Below, one piece after another: positions 23,757 to 32,104 of a stretch of DNA of 64,000 nt. Each line of letters begins with the position of its first letter. The first letter of the stretch is position 1. Made by a program: the position numbers and the translations under genes. The notes under the pieces are model-generated. The model searched no databases. It had not been told where the DNA came from and saw only the letters and a list, made by a program, of their open reading frames with translations. Source of the stretch: Oleiagrimonas citrea (GTDB taxonomy: Bacteria; Pseudomonadota; Gammaproteobacteria; Xanthomonadales; Rhodanobacteraceae); NCBI RefSeq assembly GCF_012395255.1, contig NZ_JAAZQD010000003.1, positions 62,001 to 126,000 of the forward strand, given 5' to 3'.

Positions 23757-23925
23757 GCCTATTTCGCGACATGCAGGGCGGAAGGTCCACGTGCCTTTGC
23801 CATGCAGAACATCCTGGATGAAATGTGTCCAGGATAAGGATGCATTGCGAGCGTGCAATATGGTGTGGCTACTTGCCACAAGTAAATCGCTCACGATGCT
23901 TAATTTTGAAGCTTAGGAGATTAAT

Positions 23926-24093
23926 ATGAAGCCGTTTGTTTTGACTCAGCATGAGAAGGACTTCGCTGCAATCCGTGAACTGCGTGACGCAGAGCTTGGC
24001 CATGTGTCTGGCGGCCTGTTGAAAGCTAAGCAGCTGAATACCATCACTGTTACGCCTAACAGCGATGGTGGCGATGATGGTTCTGATGAATAA
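23926..24093 (+). CDS. Candidate graspetide (RiPP) precursor peptide with double-glycine leader
   Basis: A 55-residue peptide whose ATG follows TTAGGAG. The 30-residue leader (MKPFVLTQHEKDFAAIRELR, then DAELGHVSGG) is an amphipathic, charged double-glycine leader ending in GG at 29-30, suited to the C39 exporter encoded just upstream. The predicted core is residues 31-55, LLKAKQLNTITVTPNSDGGD plus DGSDE. Thr39, Thr41, Thr43, Ser46 and Ser53 could donate hydroxyls, and Lys33/Lys35 amines, to Asp47, Asp50, Asp51, Asp54 and Glu55 carboxyls. That is the donor-then-acidic layout of graspetides (microviridins, marinostatin). It contains no cysteine, which argues against a lanthipeptide or bacteriocin of the disulfide type. 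The ATP-grasp gene follows after a terminator. Identity as precursor is strong; ring pattern and activity are unknown. Confidence 0.85.
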   Translation: MKPFVLTQHEKDFAAIRELRDAELGHVSGGLLKAKQLNTITVTPNSDGGDDGSDE

Positions 24094-24117
24094 TTGATTC
24101 AGGATCTGTAAGAAATA

Positions 24118-24157
24118 AGTGGGAGGGAGAACTCCCTCCCACTCTTTGTTTATTTTT
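24118..24157 (+). terminator. Strong intrinsic terminator/attenuator between precursor and ATP-grasp genes
   Basis: A perfect 12-bp stem (AGTGGGAGGGAG at 24118-24129 with CTCCCTCCCACT at 24132-24143) and a T-rich tail (CTTTGTTTATTTTT) begin 24 nt after the precursor stop. Partial read-through would give far more precursor mRNA than modifying-enzyme mRNA, a familiar RiPP arrangement. It also argues against a GTG start at 24119 for the ATP-grasp gene, since that GTG is inside the stem. Confidence 0.9.
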
Positions 24158-24172
24158 CAGGGATTATACGTT

Positions 24173-25192
24173 ATGGAAGCCGCGAAACCTGTTTTGGTAG
24201 TTTTGGGTTCGAAGGTTGATCCGCATGTAAGTCGCGTGTCAGCCTGGCTGGAAAATGATGGTTCTGTGGAAGTAAAGGTCATCGATTATCTGGATGATAC
24301 ATATTTCGAATTATCGATGGATGAAAGTGGGAGGTACTCTCTGTGTATAGATGGTGAGCCTCTTGCTGAAAATTATATAATTTGGAACCGTGTAAAAATT
24401 TTGCCTGGTTCAGAGCTATATCTGAAGGGAGATGACCAATCTGCAGGGTATGCAGCTCGTGAATGGCGCGCATTCTATTCGCTTCTATGCGGCTTTTGTG
24501 GTTCGCGAGTTGTGAACTCACTGCAATCTCGCATGTGCATGATTAAGCCTTATCAGCAAGCCTTGGCTGCGGAGTCTGGATTCCTAGTAGCGCCTTCCAT
24601 GGTTACGAATAAAAAGAACTCCGTAAAGGATTTCTATTCGGAAAATTCCGAAAAAATAATCATGAAATCTTTGTCCGGTGCTAAAGTGAAGCCTGAGGGG
24701 GATGGGGGGGTTCCTTTTAACATCATGACGATGCGTGTCTCTTCTGAAGATTTGGATGGGGCTTCCGATGAGCAGATACGCTACTGCCCCCATTTTTTCC
24801 AGCGTGAGATTGTCAAAAAATATGAGCTGAGAGTGGTTGTTGTTGGCGATAGAGTCATTCCTTTCCGCATTGATTCTCAAAAATATAAGGCGTCGTCCCT
24901 TGATTGGCGGAAGGGGCATGTTTTTGATAATTTCAAACCTTGTGCAATCGATGATGAAATAACAAAAAAGATAAAGTTTTTCATGCGTCGTATGGGGTTT
25001 TTCTTTGGCAGTATAGATATTGTTGTTGACACTGATGGTCGGCACTGGTTTTTGGAGTGCAATCAAGACGGTGCATGGGGCTGGCTCGATGATATTGTCG
25101 ATGGAGCTTTAACTAGAGTTTTTGCCACTGAGTTTATGCGCCTTTTGGGCGTGAATTTCACCTGCGATGAGGGTGACGTTGCCTTGGTGTAA
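24173..25192 (+). CDS. ATP-grasp peptide ligase, graspetide synthetase-like (MvdD/MvdC type)
   Basis: The protein has 339 residues from the ATG after CAGGGA. The N-terminal half lacks strong motifs and probably recognises the leader. The C-terminal half is the ATP-grasp fold: Lys165 in IIMKSL, the HFFQREIVKKYELR block (207-220), VVVVGDRVIPFRIDSQ (221-236) with the nearby DWR (244-246), and the metal-binding segment with Asp282 in GSIDIVV and Glu295/Asn297 in WFLECNQDGAWGW. The VGDRV...IDSQ...DWR and FLE-N-x-D/N-G-x-W-x-W patterns are typical of graspetide synthetases, unlike RimK or D-Ala ligase. It should form side-chain ester or amide bonds in the 24.0-kb precursor. There is no acetyltransferase or second ligase nearby. 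Confidence 0.88.
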   Translation: MEAAKPVLVVLGSKVDPHVSRVSAWLENDGSVEVKVIDYLDDTYFELSMDESGRYSLCIDGEPLAENYIIWNRVKILPGSELYLKGDDQSAGYAAREWRAFYSLLCGFCGSRVVNSLQSRMCMIKPYQQALAAESGFLVAPSMVTNKKNSVKDFYSENSEKIIMKSLSGAKVKPEGDGGVPFNIMTMRVSSEDLDGASDEQIRYCPHFFQREIVKKYELRVVVVGDRVIPFRIDSQKYKASSLDWRKGHVFDNFKPCAIDDEITKKIKFFMRRMGFFFGSIDIVVDTDGRHWFLECNQDGAWGWLDDIVDGALTRVFATEFMRLLGVNFTCDEGDVALV

Positions 25193-25404
25193 GTGGCTTG
25201 ATGGTATTGGCTCATTTTATTGTGTGAGATGAGTGGGGCGTGGGTTCAGTTGATCCTTTTAACTCCCATAGTGTTTAAAGGACGCCGCTTTGAAAGTGGT
25301 CCCCGGGCGGTTTTATTTTTTAGAGAGCGTGGGGCATGGTCTACTCGGTAATGTGAGCGGATGGCATCATAAGGAGCTTGTTCACCACTGCCTGGGAGCC
25401 GCGC

Positions 25405-26679
25405 ATGTTCAACATAGCTGTCGTTTTGCTCGTGATCACAGCAGGCGTGGCCTACATCAATCATCGCTTCGTGCGCTTGCCGACGGCGATCGGGGTGATG
25501 GTGATTGCGCTGGTCGGGTCGCTGGTGCTGGCGCTGCTCAACGGGATGGGCTTCAGTGGCCTGCATGACTACGAGACGTCGTTGCTGGCGTCCATCGATT
25601 TTCCCGAGGTGGTGCTGAAGGGCATGCTGTCGGTGCTGCTGTTCGCGGCGGCGCTGGGGGTGGATTTCAGCGATCTGCATGCGTATCGGTGGCATGTGAC
25701 GGCGTTGGCGGTGCTGGGGACGATTGCCTCGACGCTGCTGATCGGCGGGGCGGTGTGGCTGGCGTTGGGCTGGGCGGGACTTTCGCTGTCGCTGCCGTAT
25801 TGCCTGATTTTCGGGGCGCTGATTTCGCCGACTGATCCGGTGGCGGTGGCGGGCATCATCCGCAGTGCCGGTGCGCCGCGCAGCATGGATGTGGTGATCA
25901 GCGGTGAGTCGCTGTTCAACGACGGTATCGGCGTGGTGCTGTTCGCCATGCTGCTGGGCATGATCGCGGACGGCGGTGTGCCGGATTGGGGTCACGGTGC
26001 GATGCTGCTGGCGCGCGAGGCGGGCGGCGGCCTGATCTACGGACTCATTCTGGGCTGGATCACCTACCGCATCCTGCGCACTATCGATAATTATCAGGTC
26101 GAGATTCTGATCACGTTGGCGGCGGTGCTCGGCGGCTATGCGCTGGCGCGCGAGCTGGAGGTGTCGGGTCCGCTGGCGATGGTGGTGGCCGGTCTGGTGG
26201 TCGGCGAGCACGGGCGCGAGTTCGGCATGTCCGAGCTGACGCGTAAGCACCACGACGAGTTCTGGGAGCTGCTGGACTGGATGCTCAATTCAGTGCTGTT
26301 CGTGCTGATCGGGCTGGAGTTCGCGGCGGTGACGTTCTCGCTGCAGGTGTTGCTGGTATCGGCCGGGATGATCGTGGTGGCGCTGCTGGCGCGGCTGCTG
26401 TGCGCGGGCGCGCCGATGGCGGTGCTGTCGCGTTACTTCAACATGCCGCGCGGTGCGTGGCAGGTGCTGACCTGGGGTGGGTTGCGCGGTGCGATCTCGA
26501 TCGCGCTGGCGTTGTCGCTGCCGAGTGGCCCGTCGCGCGACCTGATCCTGAGCATGACGTACTACATCGTGGTGTTCTCGATCCTGGTGCAGGGGCTGAG
26601 CATCGGCAAAGTGGTGCGCTGGGCGACGCGCAAGGAAGTGGAAGAGGGCGCCGTGCCGCGAGAGGGTGTCGATCTTTGA
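25405..26679 (+). CDS. CPA1-family Na+/H+ antiporter (NhaP-like)
   Basis: A 424-residue polytopic membrane protein with about 12 helices. It has the CPA1 signatures ALISPTDPVAVAGIIRSAG and SGESLFNDGIGVVLF, where the Asp-containing helices form the ion site, and the late GGLRGAISIALALSLPSG block. It exchanges external H+ for cytoplasmic Na+ or K+. The ATG at 25405, 6 nt after TGGGAG, was preferred to an upstream TTG. GC content returns to the genomic norm here, marking the right edge of the RiPP region. The 212-nt spacer to the left has a T-run at 25310-25322 but no clean hairpin. Confidence 0.92.
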   Translation: MFNIAVVLLVITAGVAYINHRFVRLPTAIGVMVIALVGSLVLALLNGMGFSGLHDYETSLLASIDFPEVVLKGMLSVLLFAAALGVDFSDLHAYRWHVTALAVLGTIASTLLIGGAVWLALGWAGLSLSLPYCLIFGALISPTDPVAVAGIIRSAGAPRSMDVVISGESLFNDGIGVVLFAMLLGMIADGGVPDWGHGAMLLAREAGGGLIYGLILGWITYRILRTIDNYQVEILITLAAVLGGYALARELEVSGPLAMVVAGLVVGEHGREFGMSELTRKHHDEFWELLDWMLNSVLFVLIGLEFAAVTFSLQVLLVSAGMIVVALLARLLCAGAPMAVLSRYFNMPRGAWQVLTWGGLRGAISIALALSLPSGPSRDLILSMTYYIVVFSILVQGLSIGKVVRWATRKEVEEGAVPREGVDL

Positions 26680-26819
26680 TCAGCGGCTGCCGCGGCTCCG
26701 CTGCTGCGGTGTGTTGTCGGAAAAGCAATGCTCGCCCTCTCCGATGTGCGGGCCGAACGGGTTCCCGCGCTCGTTGCGGCCTGCGCTGCAAAGCTTGATT
26801 CCAGAATGTCTCGGGTGAT

Positions 26820-27251
26820 TCAGCCGGCGCGGTAGCGCTCACGGGACTCATGCACGCTGCCGTCGGTTTCCAGTTCCAGGTGATCGCGCAACCAGGCGGC
26901 GAACTCGGCTTCGCTCAGGCGGCCTTCGGCCAGGGACAGCATGTGTGCGTATTTCTCCTCGTCGCTGGCGACCAGTCGGGCATCGTTGAGCGCCAGGAAG
27001 ACGCGGTAGCAGACATGCGCGGTCCGCTTGTTGCCATCAACGAAGGGATGATTGCGCGCCAATGCATGCGCCAGCGATGCGGCGAGATCGGCCAGGTTGG
27101 GAGGCGGTTCGCCGTAGGTGTGCATCTGCTGAGGGCGCGCCAATGCGGACTCGAGCAGGCTCTCGTCGCGTACGCCGTTGCCGCCCCCATGTTCGGCCAG
27201 TTGGCGGTCGTGGATGGCGAGGGCGAGCGGTTTCTCGATCCAGGTAATCAT
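26820..27251 (-). CDS. Doc-type toxin (death-on-curing, Fic/Doc fold)
   Basis: A 143-residue Fic/Doc protein. The active-site motif HPFVDGNKRTAHV (His68, Asp72, Asn74, Lys75, Arg76) is of the Doc variety, with Lys replacing the second Gly of classical AMPylating Fic proteins. P1 Doc of this type phosphorylates EF-Tu and blocks translation. The gene starts 12 nt after the AbrB-type antitoxin gene on the same strand, the normal antitoxin-first order. Chromosomal stabilisation or dormancy roles are possible; none can be shown from sequence. Confidence 0.92.
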   Translation of the reverse strand: MITWIEKPLALAIHDRQLAEHGGGNGVRDESLLESALARPQQMHTYGEPPPNLADLAASLAHALARNHPFVDGNKRTAHVCYRVFLALNDARLVASDEEKYAHMLSLAEGRLSEAEFAAWLRDHLELETDGSVHESRERYRAG

Positions 27252-27263
27252 GACGGGTCCCCG

Positions 27264-27485
27264 CTACTGCGCCAGCTTGTGCAGAACCTGGCGGTCCTCG
27301 CGCATGATCTGTTCGGCCACTTCCATCTGTGCAGCCAGCTTGGGGTCGTACGCGGTCAGCTTGATGCCGTCGGGCGTTTCCACGGCGTAGAGTTCGTCGC
27401 CTTTCTGCAGGCGCAGCCGGGCCAACAGATCCTTGGGCAGGATCACGCCGGAGGAATTGCCGATGGCGGTGATTTTCAGTTTCAT
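27264..27485 (-). CDS. AbrB/MazE-family antitoxin
   Basis: A 73-residue protein starting MKLKITAIGNSSGVILPKDL, the swapped-hairpin AbrB DNA-binding domain found in MazE and SpoVT. The C-terminal tail (KLAAQMEVAEQIMREDRQVLHKLAQ) is an amphipathic helix suited to wrapping a Doc toxin. GGAG precedes the ATG with 7-nt spacing, so an in-frame upstream ATG at 27500 was rejected. Doc is more often paired with Phd-type antitoxins; AbrB-type partners are known but are the less textbook arrangement. It probably represses its own promoter through the palindromes at 27505-27524. Confidence 0.9.
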   Translation of the reverse strand: MKLKITAIGNSSGVILPKDLLARLRLQKGDELYAVETPDGIKLTAYDPKLAAQMEVAEQIMREDRQVLHKLAQ

Positions 27486-27504
27486 GAGATCGCTCCACAC
27501 TCAG

Positions 27505-27544
27505 GTTATAACAAATGTTATACCTTCTTGGCGACGCTGAACAA
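27505..27544 (-). promoter_or_regulatory. Antitoxin-toxin promoter with overlapping palindromic operator
   Basis: Read leftwards: -35 TTGTTC (27544-27539), a 16-bp spacer and -10 TATAAC (27522-27517). The -10 lies in one of two near-identical palindromic half-sites, GTTATAAC (27505-27512) and GTTATACC (27517-27524), spaced 12 bp apart on one face of the helix. This is the expected layout for antitoxin autorepression. Confidence 0.65.
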
Positions 27545-27621
27545 GCCGGGCGATGAGGCCCCGCTGCGATGCGTGTGCGTGCGGCGTACGATGGCCGTAC
27601 CTTCCATCGAAGGAGCGTGTC

Positions 27622-27891
27622 ATGTCCGCCGAAAGCAGCAAAAGCACGGCCGATCGCCTGCGCGATACGCTGGCGCAACTCAAGGAAATGCGGCATTACG
27701 CCAAGAACAACGTCGAGGTGCTGACCGCCGAGTGGCTGGTCTTCGACGGCGAATTGTCGAAGCTGAAGAAAGCCGATGCGATCGCCGATCTCATGGATCG
27801 CCAGGGGCAGCTGCATGATGCGCTGCAAGCGATGATCGAGGATCTGGAGGGCGTGCTCGACAAGCTTCCGCCCGAGGAGCCTCCGGCGTAG
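27622..27891 (+). CDS. Small hypothetical helical protein
   Basis: An 89-residue protein I do not recognise. The ATG follows AAGGAG, and a possible -10 (TACGAT at 27589-27594) would give a leader of about 20 nt. It is charged and predicted mostly helical (ADRLRDTLAQLKEMRHYAKN, and an LMDRQGQLHDALQAMIEDL segment), with no cysteines, signal peptide or transmembrane segment. It is divergent from the toxin-antitoxin pair. Its 3' end overlaps a REP-like repeat end that supplies the last codons and stop. Confidence 0.65.
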   Translation: MSAESSKSTADRLRDTLAQLKEMRHYAKNNVEVLTAEWLVFDGELSKLKKADAIADLMDRQGQLHDALQAMIEDLEGVLDKLPPEEPPA

Positions 27892-27902
27892 CCGGAATGA
27901 CG
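27881..27902. repeat. REP-like repeat end overlapping a gene 3' end
   Basis: CTCCGGCGTAGCCGGAATGA followed by CG is, read in reverse, CGTCATTCCGGC with a small CCGGC-TAC-GCCGG hairpin. This is the same terminus class as at 9230 and 18445, and it contains the stop codon of the small gene ending at 27891. Confidence 0.4.
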
Positions 27903-27946
27903 ACGAACGCCGTTCGCACACCGTGAAGGAACGATTGGGGCGCGCA

Positions 27947-27974
27947 TAAAAAAACGCGGACCCGAAGGCCCGCG
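27947..27974 (-). terminator. Rho-independent terminator of gcvP
   Basis: Read leftwards, CGCGGGCC-TTCG-GGTCCGCG (27974-27955, one G-T wobble, UUCG tetraloop) runs into seven Ts (27954-27948). It lies 30 nt after the gcvP stop. Confidence 0.9.
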
Positions 27975-28003
27975 CTGTCGGAAAACTCCGAAATAGAAAC
28001 GAT

Positions 28004-30877
<2,874 letters not shown>

Positions 30878-31017
30878 GGCGGACGGTCCGGAAGCTGGGC
30901 GGCGGTCGATGAGACCTCGCGGGCGGTTCCGGTGGCCGTGCCGGCGTGATTCGCCGGGCAGTCCGCTTTTGCGGACGTGACGCCAGAACGCATCCTGCGG
31001 ATGTCTCGTTGCGCGCC

Positions 31018-31216
31018 CCTCTGTCCTTTTGCCTGAGAGTTTGAAAAGCGCGTCGCGCTTTCTGCCCCTTCGGCGCCGGATCGAACCGGTCTCTCCAGAG
31101 TGTTTTGCGGCGTGCGCGCCGGTGTTTCGACGGGCCGTTTCGCGGCGGTGGTACGGGAGCCTGAGCGATTACGGGCGTTGCGCCTTCGGCAGCGGGTTGC
31201 CCCGCTTCTCCCACCG
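31018..31216 (-). ncRNA. Tandem glycine riboswitch upstream of gcvP
   Basis: Two glycine aptamers read leftwards. Aptamer 1 (about 31216-31146) has a GGTGGGAGA...GTACCACC closing helix, GCCGAAGGCGCAA and ATCGCTCAGGC. Aptamer 2 (about 31101-31018) has CTCTGGAGAG, GCGCCGAAGGGGCAG and AACTCTCAGGCAAAAGGACA, with CTCTG pairing to CAGAG. Consensus blocks and order match the gcvT-type riboswitch, which turns on glycine cleavage when glycine is abundant. A GTCCGC/GCGGAC hairpin at 30961-30976 lies in the putative expression platform, but it lacks a T-run, so the switching mode is unclear. Confidence 0.93.
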
Positions 31217-31233
31217 TGGTGTCACAGGGCGCG

Positions 31234-31239
31234 ATTATA
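31234..31239 (-). promoter_or_regulatory. gcvP -10 box
   Basis: A perfect TATAAT (leftward strand) about 18 nt before aptamer 1, in the right place to start the riboswitch RNA. No good -35 hexamer was seen at the normal distance. Confidence 0.6.
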
Positions 31240-31368
31240 CAGGGCGCTGGCGTATTTTTCGCCAGCCTCCAACGCCTTTTTTTGCCTGCTCGTGTCCGCC
31301 GTGGTGTGGACAGGTTCATTCGGGCGCCCGCATCATGAGGCCCGATTCGCGTTCCATGGAGTCTCGGC

Positions 31369-31803
31369 ATGGCCGACACGCCCTTCGACATCGCCCAGAT
31401 CGATCATGTGGTACTGCGCGTGCACGATCTCGACCGCATGCGGCGCTTCTATTGCGAAGTGCTCGGCTGTACCGCCGAACGCTGGCAGGAGGAGATCGGG
31501 TTGCTGCAGCTTCGCGCCGGCAGTTGTCTGATCGATCTGGTCAGCGTGGATGGCGCCATCGGCCGCAAGGGCGGCGCGGCGCCGGGCGACGAGGGGCACA
31601 ACATGGATCATCTGTGCCTGCGCGTGGATCCGTTCCACGAAAAACGCATCGTCGCTCATCTGCAGGCGCACGGTGTACGCATCGGCGAATCCGGTCAGCG
31701 CTATGGCGCGCAGGGCAGCGGTCCGTCGTTGTATCTGTATGATCCAGAGGGCAACATGGTGGAGCTGAAGGCGACCCTGGAGCGTCCCGGCGGCGAAGTC
31801 TGA
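31369..31803 (+). CDS. VOC-family (glyoxalase/bleomycin resistance fold) protein
   Basis: A 144-residue single-domain VOC protein. Metal-site pattern residues appear in IDHVVLRVHDLDRMRRFYCEV, NMDHLCLRVD and YLYDPEGNMVELK (His, His and Glu), the set used by metal-dependent dioxygenases, glyoxalases and thiol transferases of this fold. The substrate is not predictable. GGAG lies 8 nt before the ATG. It is divergent from gcvP, and the stop is followed by a bidirectional terminator shared with the tRNA. Confidence 0.88.
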   Translation: MADTPFDIAQIDHVVLRVHDLDRMRRFYCEVLGCTAERWQEEIGLLQLRAGSCLIDLVSVDGAIGRKGGAAPGDEGHNMDHLCLRVDPFHEKRIVAHLQAHGVRIGESGQRYGAQGSGPSLYLYDPEGNMVELKATLERPGGEV

Positions 31804-31825
31804 ATCGGTGCGGATCGCAGATACT

Positions 31826-31852
31826 AAAAACCCCGCTCGAGGCGGGGTTTTC
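31826..31852. terminator. Bidirectional terminator between the VOC gene and tRNA-Leu
   Basis: CCCCGC and GCGGGG (31831-31836 / 31842-31847) are flanked by an A-run on the left and a T-run on the right, so it can end transcripts from either side: the rightward VOC mRNA and the leftward tRNA. Confidence 0.85.
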
Positions 31853-31894
31853 AGGGCGGTACCGGGACTGTATTAGCGTCGCGTTACCTTAAAA

Positions 31895-31979
<85 letters not shown>

Positions 31980-32017
31980 AAGGTGCGGGCAACGCCATGG
32001 GCGTTGCGGAGCCGCGT

Positions 32018-32046
32018 AAGATAGGCACCTGAAGCCCACTTGTCAA
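32018..32046 (-). promoter_or_regulatory. Promoter of tRNA-Leu(CAG)
   Basis: Leftward TTGACA (32046-32041), exactly 17 bp, then TATCTT (32023-32018), followed by a GC-rich discriminator typical of stringently controlled stable-RNA promoters. Confidence 0.85.
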
Positions 32047-32104
32047 CATCCGGCTGCGGTCTTTTTTTCGAAGACGGCGCCAATCATTCTCACAAGGATT
32101 TCCT

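Noticed and set aside
23757-23925. A second precursor peptide or separate RNA gene between exporter and precursor
   Set aside because: Only short frames without leader-like sequence; an 8-bp ATCCTGGA/TCCAGGAT hairpin and weak repeats were seen but are not enough to call.
24119-24172. GTG start adding 18 residues to the ATP-grasp protein
   Set aside because: The codon lies inside the terminator stem and has no ribosome-binding site; the ATG at 24173 follows CAGGGA and gives the conserved start.
20340-25192. Type I hemolysin/RTX secretion or class II bacteriocin locus
   Set aside because: The exporter has an intact C39 peptidase; no RTX repeats, no cysteine-bearing bacteriocin and no immunity gene are present, while an ATP-grasp enzyme is.
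20340-25192. Lanthipeptide, lasso or sactipeptide assignment
   Set aside because: No LanB/LanM, radical-SAM, YcaO or lasso cyclase genes; the precursor core has no Cys and the enzyme is ATP-grasp.
26680-26819. Possible gene or terminator between antiporter and doc
   Set aside because: Only CGG-rich partial hairpins with no T-run and no credible frame.
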